From contig JAHLWZ010000423.1 of NCBI GenBank assembly GCA_020536535.1, forward strand, positions 128,252 through 192,251: a stretch of 64,000 nt of DNA, given 5' to 3'. Below the pieces are notes generated by a model. The model did no database searches, was not told the DNA's origin, and saw only the letters and a program-made list of their open reading frames with translations. The position numbers and the translations under genes are program-made. Every line of letters starts with the position of its first letter. Position 1 is the stretch's first letter. The stretch comes from Pelomyxa schiedti. Its lineage: Eukaryota; Evosea; Pelobiontida; Pelomyxidae. Shown piece by piece: positions 22,964-35,700 of this stretch.

Positions 22964-25737
22964 TCAAATATGGTACAAACAGAACTTGACTTGCCTGTCA
23001 TCACTGACAGTGACCATCAAGCCAGCCGTTGGGTGTGATGTCACGAGAGTGATCAGCTTTGTGTGGGCCTCGACTTGGAACACGAGGCTTCCAGAAAATG
23101 TTCCACAGTCTCAGACTTCCTTCCTCGTCAGGGAGTGCGATGTGTTGCAGCCCCTTGTTGACAAAGCATGGCATGAGGATGAATGTGGACGTGAAATGGT
23201 GGCGAGGCCGTGCGATTCATACAGCCGAACCACGGCACGGTGTTCCAGGGACCACAGGTACACGTGAACTTGGTCTTGTGCTGTGTCTAGTCTCGTCGCT
23301 GTTATCATGTACTTCCCACAGGGTGATATGTGTCTTCCAACGATTACACTGGGGTAGTGACTTGCTTTCCAACAAATCTTTGTTTTGTTTGTTTTTTGGG
23401 GGGAAAGCGGGCATTAAGTCCAAATTCTTTTGGAGAAGGTTTAAAACCTCATACTTCGACCGCGGTCTTTATTCAACTTGTAAAACCAAACATCGGAAAA
23501 TCTAGAATGGCCAGTCAAAGTTGCAATCATACTTCTGTAAGTTCCCTGGTTTTGTGGCACTGGAAGTGGCAATTTGTAAGCAGCAATATGCGAGGTATTG
23601 TGGATCAGGTCATTGATCACAACTTGAGATGGTGGTGTCCGGTATACAACCACACCGGCATCAATCCACCACGCATAGGAATAGAACTGGACTGGATTTT
23701 AGGGGAAGAAAAGGAAGGAAGATTCCTACGTTACCGCCAGGAAGAGTGGCTTTTTGTATCAAGGTTCCATCAGAGACTTCCAGAACAACGGAAGAAGCAG
23801 CGCGCCGAACCTGTGTGCCATGAGTCACTGCTTCATCTACAACCAAGAACTTGGAGTCGCTTTGAATGCATGTACCATAAGCTGCAAGAAAACCGACTGT
23901 GGGAGGAGGCATACCTGCTCCAGGACACTTTTGCATTGTCGAAAGCTGCTCTCCACACAGAACACGGGTTCGCAAGTGGAAGTTCACCCCACGGGGGTAC
24001 CTGAGAAACGCCGGAGGAGTTGCACGCACTGACGATAGACTCAGTCCTAAACAAGAAAAGCATCCTGTCTCTGGAAGCGGTTGCCAGATAGGCACCACAG
24101 GGCTGAACTCGGCCGAACAGAACCTCATCACAATGCATAGTCGAAGCAGCACGAGGCTTCCTTGGGATAGTCACAAACTCCCGAAACCAAATCAATTTGG
24201 GATTGGCGCTGCCGTTCTCGTCGGCGCTGGCGCCTTGGGTACCACCACCACGAGGAGGCGGGGCGGCGCAGGCCGGGCAGCCGCAAGACCGCCGCAGAGA
24301 CTCGAGGTCGTCGCGGGAGGCCGAGGCGAGCAGGCGCTCGGGGACCCGCAGGTACCGCGACGCGACCCGGGGCCACAGCGACGACTCGCGGTCCGGGAGC
24401 CCGACCAGGCGCGCGAACCGGCGGCACGTGCGCGAGAACCGCGCGATGTCCGGCACCGCGCTGTACGACCCCAGCAGGCACGCCCTCCGGGTTGGTCAAC
24501 CAATTTTCATGGAAAGCCCCCAACTTGGGGGCTTATTGTTGTGTAAGTGCACTTACAGCCTTGAAGGAAGTGGAGGGGATGGAGGTGGGCTTGGCCCTGG
24601 TGTGCTGGGTGCCTGGGACATCACAGAGTCGAGCGAAGCTGCCGACCCGTATGAGGCAGGATACGCTGCCAATGACACCAAGTCGCCCTGCTGCTCCGAC
24701 AATGTCGATGACAATGCCAACGGGGATGCCGCGGAGGATACTGAGGACTGGGGACTCACCATTGGCTTGAAAGCCATCGGGAGGTCTCTGGGGGGCAAAG
24801 GGGGAGGCAACGGGGCCAAGGGGGATGTGGTTGTAGTAATAGTAGTAGTTGTTGTTACTGCTGTTGATTTCAAGGAACTTCGCCTGGAGGATGAGGAGGG
24901 AGGTGCGGGAAGGATTGGTTTGTTTGTGCCGCTTGTTGGATTGTTTGATGGTGGTGGAGGCGGCGGTGGGAGTTGTTCAACTGAGTCTGATGGGTTTTCA
25001 ACAAAGCGGCACGGGAGGTCAGCTTTCCCGTTCTTGAATTTGAAAACAGCATCCCCGGTTGGAAGGTTGTCAGAAAAAGTTCCTGAGAAGATAGATCCTT
25101 CAGGGTACGTCCATGTGCCTGTTCCATCCAACTTTCCTTCTTTCCATTCTCCCTCATACTGTTTTTTTTAAAGAAGCGTTATTTTTAAGCGTGCGCCGGG
25201 GTAAGAGTACCACGGTCAGGGTGTCAGCATGCAAGTACTTTCCAGTGCCATGCTTTTTATCGCTCTCCCATTCTCCATCATAAGCATCATTATTTGCGTA
25301 CGTGTATTTTCCATACCCATGCCTCTTGTTGTCCTTCCAGTCACCTGTCGACAAAAATTAATCTCGCTTCCCAAAGGCGTGTCTGTAACTCAACCTCTGT
25401 AACATGACTTATCAACATAGTCATATGCACCCCAACCATGCTTCATGCCTTTATGCCAATAGCCCCTATATATAGCCCCCGAAGCGGACGCGTACGTCCC
25501 CCGCCCCTCACGCAATCCCCCAGCCAGTCCCCCAACGTACTTATCCCCATTTGGATATTCCTGGGCAGTTCCGTCTTCGCCCCACGATTCTTCCTCAAGA
25601 ACCCGGCAACTTATGTCAGGGGTGCCGAGCACGACCATTTCTACAGGTTCCGTCTCTGCTGTTGTCATTCTGATGGTGGGAATGGCACAAATTCGGTGCG
25701 GCGAAGGCAGACTTATGGTGGCAGTCAATGTACCCAC
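22964..25737 (-). CDS. MORN - F-box - WD40 fusion protein
   Basis: The start is at 25737, with an in-frame alternative at 25668 (MTTAETEPVEMVV). About six MORN repeats follow: YVGGLAGGLREGRGTY, YRGYWHKGMKHGWGAY, GDWKDNKRHGYGKYTYANND, YDGEWESDKKHGTGKY, EGKLDGTGTWTYPEGSIF and FSDNLPTG. A Pro/Ser/Thr linker comes next, then an intron with a canonical GTAAGTG donor. Its best acceptor joins PLPSRL to ACLLGSYSAVPDIARFSRTC, continuing RRFARLVGLPDRESSLWPRV, an F-box. Downstream exons give WD-like blades: HISPCGKYMITATRLD, VHVYLWSLEHRAVVRLYES and MVTVSDDRQVKFCLYHI, ending at 22964. The F-box suggests an SCF substrate receptor, and MORN repeats often bind membrane lipids. WD exon borders are approximate. 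Confidence 0.68.
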
Positions 25738-26067
25738 GTGTGCAGTGAAGGATTAATGTTTTAATGACTTTTGCGGGGCGCGTTGATAACAGTGAACGGT
25801 GCCACATTTCGTTTTGCCCAAATATTTCGTTTTGAAATGTTTCCCTTTGAACCGTTTCAAACAAATTGAGTGGTGGCCGTGCAGCGACAAGGGGAGAAAA
25901 TCATGAGGATGATCAAAGCACTCTGGGGGAAGATGGTTCAGGAGTGATGAGGGTCTCAGCTTTCAATTGCTCAATCTGCGAAAAAAAACGAGGACCAAAG
26001 TCAAAGCCCTTTGAAGGGAAAAAAAAGCCTGTGAAAAGGAAAAAAAATAAATCACAGAGCAGGGGTG
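25738..26067. promoter_or_regulatory. Divergent intergenic region, MORN/F-box / coiled-coil gene
   Basis: About 330 bp. A-rich tracts occur at 25981-26050, just before the plus-strand start. The frame from 25866 is open but has no domain. No other gene seen. Confidence 0.35.
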
Positions 26068-28617
26068 ATGCAGCAGCCCGAAACAACGACACCCGCCGCT
26101 GAGGAGGCCCCCAAGGCCGCAGCAACTGAAGCCGTAGTACCCGCGACCACAGCGGCCCAAGCCCCAGCGGAAGCCGCAGCCCCCACCGCAGCCGCCACGC
26201 AGAAGCCCAAGGTCACCATAGTCAAGAAGCCCGCCACCCCCGCTTCGGCTTCCCCATCTGCCAATCCCGGCACCGCAGCCCCCAAGGGCAAGGCACCAAA
26301 GTCACCCGCTCCCCAAGGCTCCGCGCAGCAGCCGCCCGCCGCAGCGCAGCCCCCTGCCGAAAAGGCCCCCAAAAAGAAGAAGAAGAAGGCCGACCCCAAC
26401 GAGCTCCTGCCCGGCGAGGCCCCGCCCACCCCAGAAGAGATCGAGCGCCGGCGCCAAAAGAAGGCCGCTGCCGTAGCCGCCGCCGCCGCGTCCTCGTCGA
26501 CTGCCGCCACGCCCAAGGCGGCCTCCAGCACTCCCGCCGCGACGCCGCAGGCCCATCCCCAGGGCAAGGCGCCGGCTCCGCAGGCGGCCAAGGGCCCCGT
26601 GCCTCTGCAATTGCAGCCTCAGCCGCTGCAGACGGGGGCGGCCGCCGCCAAGAAGCCCAAGACGAAGCAGCCCAAGAAGCAGGAGCCCGAGGCGCCGGCT
26701 CTGTCCCTGCGCACTCGCACGGCCGCCGCTATGGCTTGCAACAAGCCGGCTCCAGTCGATGCCCCGAGCGCTGCTTCAAAGGACTCTGGTCAGGCCAAGT
26801 TTGAGGCTGCGATGGTCGAGTTCGATACAAAAATCAAAGCTTGCGGCATGAAATTGGTAACTGCTTTCTCCTTGTGTTTTTTATGGCGTCCCAAATCCCT
26901 GTCTGGTACTAACTTTTTTTAAAGATGCAAATCAGTACCTCATTGCAACAAAAAGATATTTCCCTCAACACTTATCTTAACACAATGAAAACCTGCCGTG
27001 AAACTCTCCAGAAACTGGAGTGTGTTTTTTTTTAATTTTATCACCCACTAATTTTTGTCTCTTCCAAGGGCATCGGCAGCTGAGGCAGCCAAGTCAAAAG
27101 TTGAGGCCGAATCCAATGTAAAGAAGTTTGAGGCTCTTAGTCTGAGTCTAACTTCCGAAGTCGAAAAGGTACCCTCCTCCTAAATACCATTTAAGTATTC
27201 ACCTTTTCCAGTCACGACAAAAACTTGTTGATGCTGCAAAGGGAGTAAGAATTACTTGGAATTTGCAAAAAAATCTCGCGAACATTGACCAGAAAATACT
27301 GTTCGTACAACCACTTTTTCACTTCCACTTTTTTGGTTGATATTATCACAGTGAGGTCCAAAGAGGTGGGGACCACAAGGGACCAAGGATTGTAGATCAA
27401 TTAGAGAAAGCAAAGACTGCTGCTATGTCTGTCTTTTTTTATTCTATCTCGAATACTGAAAGTTTGACAGGGAGTTCAATGCCAAGCAGCAAGAATTGAA
27501 AGCAAACAGCCCACAACACCATGCCTATCTCGCACAGGTTAGCTTGCGCGCTACTTTGTAACTCCTAACGCTTTCTTCAGCATGCTGATACCCAGATAAT
27601 TCACATCCGTCTTCAGCAGGCAGCAATCTTGGAAAGACTTAGACAAGCACACTCAGGCTTAAAAAAGAATAGAACGGAAATTGTACCTCTTATGACCGAG
27701 AGTATTTTCCTCCACTTCTTTTTGCCTGTCAACACTTTTTACAGGGAACGCTTTACTCCAGGAGATTAAAGACCATGTGGAAGGAATGCGTCTCGCAAGA
27801 AAACAGGAGCACGAACGTTTAATCGATTCTGCGATTAGCAATTGGCAGGAGGGACTTAAAACGTACCATGCTCAAATTGAGGAAGGCCACAAACGGAGAA
27901 CGCAAGAATTGGCAGAAAAAGAGGCTCAAAGAGCTGCCAGGTTCCTTGTTCTATGAGGAGGCTCGATCTAATTCTCCAATAGAACCAAGCAGATTAAAAA
28001 AATAGTAACTGTTGCAGAAAATCCCTATGAAGCAGAAATCGCCACATGCAATGATTTAATCAATTACGTGCAGCAGATTAAGAGAACAAGTGCCCCAGCA
28101 CATTCTAAGGGGAAAAAGGTAACTGCTGGCATAACTTGTTTCCCATCTAATCCTTTTCGTAGCAATCACTTCAAGTCAAAATGGGCAGCTTCAAGCTCTT
28201 TGAATTAATTGGAGTTGCTGTTCCTCTTACACCTGAGGACCTTCCTATTGCCCTCAAAACGTTGCAAGATAAGAAGGTACTCAAATTGTCTAACAATCAA
28301 ACACCCTAACTTCCAACAAGGCGGCATTCCAAGCAAAGGCTGCAGAACAAATGAAAGCGAAGGCCAGCACAAAACCCCCCACACTCGCAGCAGAGGAACC
28401 CAAGGCAATCTCAATAGCCCCAGCTACAATCCCCACCGAGCCAGTAGCTCCGGAAACAACACCAGAGACCCCCTCTTCCACAACAACAGCAGCAACTACC
28501 ACCACCACAACAAGCACAACAAAAACAGAACCCAAACCAGAACCCGAGGCTGCACCGGAACCTGAGCCCGCGACAGAAGCGGCACCCACAGAGGAGCCAA
28601 AGACCAACTTGGAGTAA
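26068..28617 (+). CDS. Ala/Pro/Lys-rich coiled-coil protein, possibly Bfr1-like
   Basis: The first exon (26068-26850) is GC-rich and codes a disordered Ala/Pro/Lys region (for example EKAPKKKKKKADPNELLPGE). Later exons form long charged helices: AKFEAAMVEFDTKIKACGMK, LQQKDISLNTYLNTMKTCRE, VKKFEALSLSLTSEVEK, QEIKDHVEGMRLARKQEHER and EEGHKRRTQELAEKEAQRAA. A conserved-looking stretch, ENPYEAEIATCNDLINYVQQ, recalls the Bfr1 family of polysome-associated coiled-coil proteins. That is a weak similarity from memory. The C-terminus is Pro/Glu/Thr-rich and ends at 28617. About eight short introns. Function otherwise unknown. Confidence 0.7.
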
Positions 28618-28669
28618 AACGAAAAGAAACTCTTTATCTTAAATTCCGCTTTGGGTTTTTCTTTTTGGT

Positions 28670-30613
28670 TTAGAACAGGTGCTGCTGGCACACTGGGATG
28701 TAGCCTGCATAAGAAGACATGCGAGAAATGATGGGAGCAACATCATTGTCTTCCTTGCGTGCAGCTTTCTTTTCAGTGCCTGTATCAACTATATTGCCCC
28801 ATCCATAGCACCACTGGTCAGTCAAGCGATACCCACGTGCATCCAGAGCAAGAGGAGAAGTCACTTTGTAGTTGGAGGAAGATGACTTGGCGCTAGGCAC
28901 GAGGGATGGTGGTGAGACTTGGAATGTGAGTGTCTGAGTGGTGGGGTTCTGGAAATCGGTTGTGAATTCGGTCTGTGAGCAGCGGAATACTTCCACGCAG
29001 GGAAGTGTGGTGAGCTTCAGGGTGTCTGTGCCGGAAATGGTCCAGATTCCCTCGGCTGTTTTGCGAATAAAGACATCCTGAGGTTGTAGGAGATTTCTCA
29101 GCACTGGAACGGGGAGGATGGAATTACATCGTTACGGCGTTCCGTGACAGATGAGAAATCAATTCTACATGTGCCAGTACGTCGGAGAGTTAAAGTGATT
29201 CCCCAATCTGCTTTTGTATCAGATGTGCGACTTGTGTTGTTCCTATACCTGTTCCCCTGGCCCAGGCGCCATCAGAGTAGGAGTAGCCAAATTGCCTTGA
29301 ATCTTTGGTGGCAAAAAGGTTCTTGATAGCCAGGGGACAGGTTTCGCTCAGTGGCGTTGCTGTCTTCAGTAATGTCGACAAGCGAGCACACTGAACAGGA
29401 TCAGCAGTTAAAGTCTTGATAATACCAGGTGGAAGGTCCAACAGAGGTTCTATTCCCTTTAAAGATGCACGTTCTATTTCGTCAAGTTCTTTTTTGGCCT
29501 AAATTTGTTTAGTAAAATTAACTTGAATCTTTCAACTTTGCGATATGAAGACAAAACTAAAGGAGGTGTTTCTTTAATAGTTTTCAGATATCCTAGAAAG
29601 TTGGAGCTCATGCCAACGACTATTTTCTTAGTACTGAAAGCACGGGATTGGAGGTAACTTACTTGTTAGATGATATGCCGTTTTAGGAGGAGTTAACGAT
29701 AGAGTATACTTCCCGGGTTTCACATCAATGAAAGAGGGAGGACCGGCTAGTAGATGTTCAGCCACTTTTTCTCCGCTGGGATCCGGTCCAAGAAAAATGG
29801 AGGCTTTTATCATTCCAGAAAATATGCGAATTTTCTCAAGTCCTACAGGGACTTCAAAATTATGAATGGCTTCTGGCTTTTCAGGTGTAACTCTGCCCCA
29901 ATGATCCAGAAGTGTGGAGAAAAGAGGAAGTTTGTTCTGATGAAAATGAGTGAAAAGAAATTCACCGGTACTCTGAGTAACCGTACTTTAAGGTTAGGTC
30001 TGAATTTCAACAGAATTTTTGTTGTGAGTTGTTGCAGCGTTTCGGCATTTTTGATACAGGCTCTGTGATTTCCCTCAACGTCAACAGATTCTTCTGAAAG
30101 TACGCTTTCCCTTAGAGGAGCTGTCACAATATCTTTGGTCTTTAGCCACTTTTTATTCAGTCTGATTATCTGGCCATTCACCCAATGAGAACGCAGCGAT
30201 CGAGTATTTTCGCTTTACACCTAGGAGAACTAAACAACCTTATGCCACATCAACAAGTCAGACCAAGACACAATTCCCCTGCACATGTCAATCGGCACCC
30301 CGCGTGCCACAGCAAACAATGCCGTCACCCTGGGATCCTCCTCAAGCTTCTTCGCGACTTTACTGACTGCTGCAGCAGAAGCATTAGACGAAACTGAAGC
30401 AGTGACCGCTACGGCGGCAGGGGCCTTGGCTGGTGGCGTCTTTGTGGGGGCATTTGTGGTTGCGGGTGCTTTTACCACGCCTGGTTGGGTCTGAGTTGTG
30501 GTGGACGTTGCACCAGAAGCGGATTTCTTCTTTTTGTTGTTGCGTTTGCGCTTCTTCTTGGAAGCGGTGTTGTTCGCTGGTTGTGTGCTTGTGGCGACGG
30601 GCTTGGCTGACAT
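28670..30613 (-). CDS. Conserved-looking protein of unknown function with basic N-terminus
   Basis: The start at 30613 gives a Lys-rich leader (SKKKRKRNNKKKKSASGA) that may act as a nuclear signal or bind RNA, then VSKVAKKLEEDPRVTALFAV and GVPIDMCRGIVSWSDLLMWH. Further exons: GQIIRLNKKWLKTKDIVTAP, KNAETLQQLTTKILLKF, MIKASIFLGPDPSGEKVAEH, YTLSLTPPKTAYHLTS, RQFGYSYSDGAWARGTDWGI, TLTLRRTGTCRIDFSS and PLALDARGYRLTDQWCYGWG. The end is at 28670. It looks like a globular beta-containing protein. I do not recognise the family. About six introns; borders approximate. Its stop is 52 bp from the coiled-coil gene stop. Confidence 0.6.
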
Positions 30614-30702
30614 TTTTGATGGAGGTTTTTTTTAAAAAAAAAAGAAAAAGGGTTCTCGACTTTTTCTTGACCAGTTTTTTTTTTTTTCTGTTAAGAACTG
30701 TT

Positions 30703-32082
<1,380 letters not shown>

Positions 32083-32636
32083 CTACAGCTCCGGTCTGGG
32101 GTTTGCCTCTTGGGAAAAGAAAGATCTGGCTTTTTCCAATACATCAGCCTGGGTGACTTCTGTGGGCCTTCCTCTGAGAACCTCCCTGGCAACTGACTCT
32201 GGGAACATCTGCATGATGGAGTCATGTCTCTGTGTGCCGGGCAGAGGCTCGCGGTGTGACTTGACCACGCAGTTCTCCTCAGAGGCATCACAAGCCACGT
32301 CAACAACGAGAGGCACTGACGACCCTGCCAACATGTGAAGGCTCTCGTCGACTTCCAGGCACAGAGCCCACGCAAATAAGATGACTGTATTGTCCTCTGG
32401 AAGCGTAACCACAAGTGGGTCGTCGTTCCCTGGTGAATGGAAGAACTTGTGGGAACAGAACACCTGCAGGTTTGTGAGTAATACAGCATTGCGTAAATGA
32501 GACTGAGACACACATGGGCAGACACCGGGCTCATGAAATGCACTGGAAGGTACGCTTCTAGTGCATCGTCGTACGCACTTCCACACGAACTACAGACAAC
32601 CAAAAACCCAACCACAAGTGCCACACCCCACCACAT
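32083..32636 (-). CDS. Small secreted protein, unknown
   Basis: The start at 32636 gives a signal peptide (MWWGVALVVGFLVVCSSCGS). One intron of about 48 nt joins FMSPVSAH to VFCSHKFFHSPGNDDPLVVT in frame. The rest reads LPEDNTVILFAWALCLEVDE, SLHMLAGSSVPLVVDVACDA and SVAREVLRGRPTEVTQADVL, to a stop at 32083. About 165 residues with several cysteines. No family recognised. It shares an 81-bp divergent promoter with the formin gene. Confidence 0.6.
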
Positions 32637-32717
32637 TCTGAGTGATCAAAATGATCGAACGAAACAAGATGTTTTCCAGGAACTGGATGGAAAGAAATCA
32701 ACAAGTCAAAAAAACGG
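32637..32717. promoter_or_regulatory. Short shared divergent promoter, secreted protein / formin
   Basis: Only 81 bp separate two divergent start codons, so both transcripts must start within or very near this segment. Confidence 0.45.
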
Positions 32718-35700
32718 ATGTTCAGGTTTGGTGGCCACCGCAAGAAAGGCACGTCTAACCTGCGGCGTAGCAAAACGCCGCCGCCGAGCAAAACCCAGGC
32801 TCCAGCCACTCCCTCGCCCCTCCCCACTGTCATCCCGGCCGTGAGTGTCGCCAGCACCCCGTCGGCCACGGGCACGCCCCACCACAGCCACTCCCGCGCC
32901 CACGGCCACGGGGGCCGCCGGCACGCCCACCACGACGCGGACGGCCTGCGCCGCTCCCACACCCCCCCGGCCCCCCGTGCCCGCGGCGCCGTAGAGGACG
33001 ACGACGACGACTCGGAGCCCGAGCGGCCTGATCAGCGCCCCCAGCCCCTGCCACTCCCCACACTCACTGCATCCTCCTCCTCTTCCGCCGCAGCAGCGGC
33101 AGCAGCAGCCGCGGCGGCGGCTGCGGCGGCGGCAGCGGTTGTGATGACATCCACTGGCACTGGGGCCAAGTGCCCCCCGCCGATGCCCACGCCGGCGGCC
33201 ACTATGAGTGGCGGCGGTTCGGCCAGCGCCACTGTTTTGGGGAGGACTGGGAGTACTAGTTCTTTCGGGGGTCAGGAGGGCGACTTGGGCGCCGTAAGGC
33301 CAACAGACGCTCAGGTCAACGCAATGTTTGAGTCACTCCTGGTGAGCGTTTTCTTTTTCTTTTTCTTTTTCTTTTTCTTTTTCTTTTTCTTTTTTTTTTT
33401 TGAGCCAATAAAGGCGTAGTGCTCACATTGAATTTGTGTAGATGGAATTGAGGATACCAACAACAGGGAAAGAAATGTCTTTGCCTATCGACATTAAATG
33501 GCAAATGATTCTATCAAACAATAGAGAGAGAGGAGACACAGATGTATGAAGTCTAGGCTAAAGTCTTTCTTACAGTGTATCCATGACAGGAAACAAAATC
33601 AGCCGCGTTTGTCACAGCCCAACTTGGTAGCTCACCCCCTACAACGAAACTACTTGAAACAGTTGCCGTGAGTTTGAGAACAAGCCCCCCACGATGGGTG
33701 GAAGAGTATGCTGCCATTCTATTCCATTTTTCCTCACAGCACCAAGATTCATAGAGAACTCTGGCTTACAACACCTAACAAAAATTCTGTCTCATTTGGT
33801 ATCTGTGTATCCAAGGTATACCTTTATAAAGTAATTAATAAAGCAACCTCAATCCCTTTCAGTAAGAAGGATATGAATTCAGCCGAGCTCATTCACTTGA
33901 CCCTTTTGTCTTTGAAAGCCCTCATGAAGAGGTCCAAAGGCTTGCTATATGTAATGAAAAACCAGGATGCTGTTCGAAGTGTGGCCATGTGCCTGGCACT
34001 TGGAGGTGAATTACAGTCGACAATGCTAAGCATTCTCGAGGACTCAGTTTCGTTACTCATCGCCCTTGCTGCTTGGAAGGAGAAACTTTTGCCAAGATTT
34101 TCCACAAGGGACCTGTCTATTGACCTTGGTGAGCATTCTGTGAAGGGGCATGAGTAAGTAAATTTCCAGCCCCATCTTATTCTAACAACCTAGCAGCATA
34201 GTTCTGCAAGCACTGGATTTTGTTAAAGACCAATTACGGGATAGGAGCAAATTTCAGCAAATTTTGAGACTTCTCCAACAAGAAGCACCCTGTTCTGTGG
34301 ACGAATTGCCTTCAGTCACAGCTATAGCAGATCTCAAAGCCAAGCTAATTGCACTTGTAAATGTATTGATTGACAAATGTGATGACTTGAGTCTGAGAAT
34401 TTTCCTGCGTAATGAACTGTATTCCCTTGGCTTCCATAGAATCCTTGATGTAGTCTATTTCCTTGGCACCTTTGGAATTTCCTAAAGTATCTCAGATGGA
34501 AGAAATGAACTCAACGGAATCATTACACAACCAAGTGACAATATTCCAGGAAGATAAAGCAACTGATGATGAGCAAGTCCAGAGGTATATGCAGCATGTC
34601 AACGAGGAGTTGGTGAGATTCAATTTAGAGTATGTTGATCTCCACAAAATTCAAATCTCACTATTGCAAAGTAATAAGGAGGAACTTGTTTCCGAATTGT
34701 TTGAACGTTGTGCTGCGATTGGGTTAGATGATACGCTTCTATCCCTTCTCACAAAATTATACTCCCTCACAACAGACAGTCAGGGGTACTTTATCGTACA
34801 AAAATAGTAACACTAACAAGATTACAGGGTTTCTCGGTTTATCCTTTGTGATTTAATTATCACTCAACTGTTCCAAAACCTGGATTACATAGGATATGGA
34901 GGTACTTTCCTATACTCAATGCAAAGCTTAACGAAGAATATAGAGAAGATAGTAGACATCAACGAGGCACTTAGTGGTGTTCAGCCCATGGGTGATTTTG
35001 CATTACTTCAACACGAGAAACAACAACAAGACATCATGATTCAAACCCTAGAAAACAGACTAAGTGCCTTGCGTATGCATTATTTCGTCGTTTTCCTTAA
35101 CAAGCTTTCTATTCTATTGCTTTAATTTAACATACTGCCAAGAAATGCAACTTGACGAAAAAGACCTTACTCTCGCCCAAGGTGCAGAAGCAATTCAGGC
35201 TCTTACTTTAAAGCTTGATTATTCTGAGAGGTAACCAGTTACCAAACTGCATCACCTAGAATCTAACTTGCATGAACAGACTCAACCAGGCAGGCCCTGG
35301 TGGCCGGTCCACTACACTCGCTTCACCAACTGACACTGGAATTCTAAGGATTCGGTCCGCTAGACTGTCCCGTTCAATTTCCCCCGACTCACGTAGTCTA
35401 TCCCCAAAAGGTTTTTTAAGCAATAGAACAATTTAATGGAAACCTTATTTACCTCTTGCAGCTTGCCGAAACTCGCCTGCAACCACCGTTTCTACTGTTT
35501 ACACCTCACCTCTTCCTTCCGCCAGCCCGACTCATATATTAACTCCTCAGCCAATGCCTCCCCCTCTTCCGTCTGCAGCATCAGATAGCCAAGTTGCATC
35601 TCAACAACCGCAAGAGCCTACAGTAACACCAACCAACACTGACCCCACCATTAAGGAGTCTCCCATAATCACTTCACCAGAATCTATACCAAGCACAAAG

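Noticed and set aside
23899-24546. Plus-strand Arg-rich frame of 215 codons
   Set aside because: Antisense to the F-box exon; high Arg content comes from GC-rich DNA.
24197-25171. 324-codon plus-strand open frame, Gly-rich
   Set aside because: Antisense to the MORN/F-box gene. The minus strand gives MORN repeats and an F-box with good splice sites; the plus-strand protein is low complexity without domains.
26052-26591. Minus-strand open frame rich in Ala/Gly
   Set aside because: Shadow of the GC-rich first exon of the coiled-coil gene; no start context or domain.
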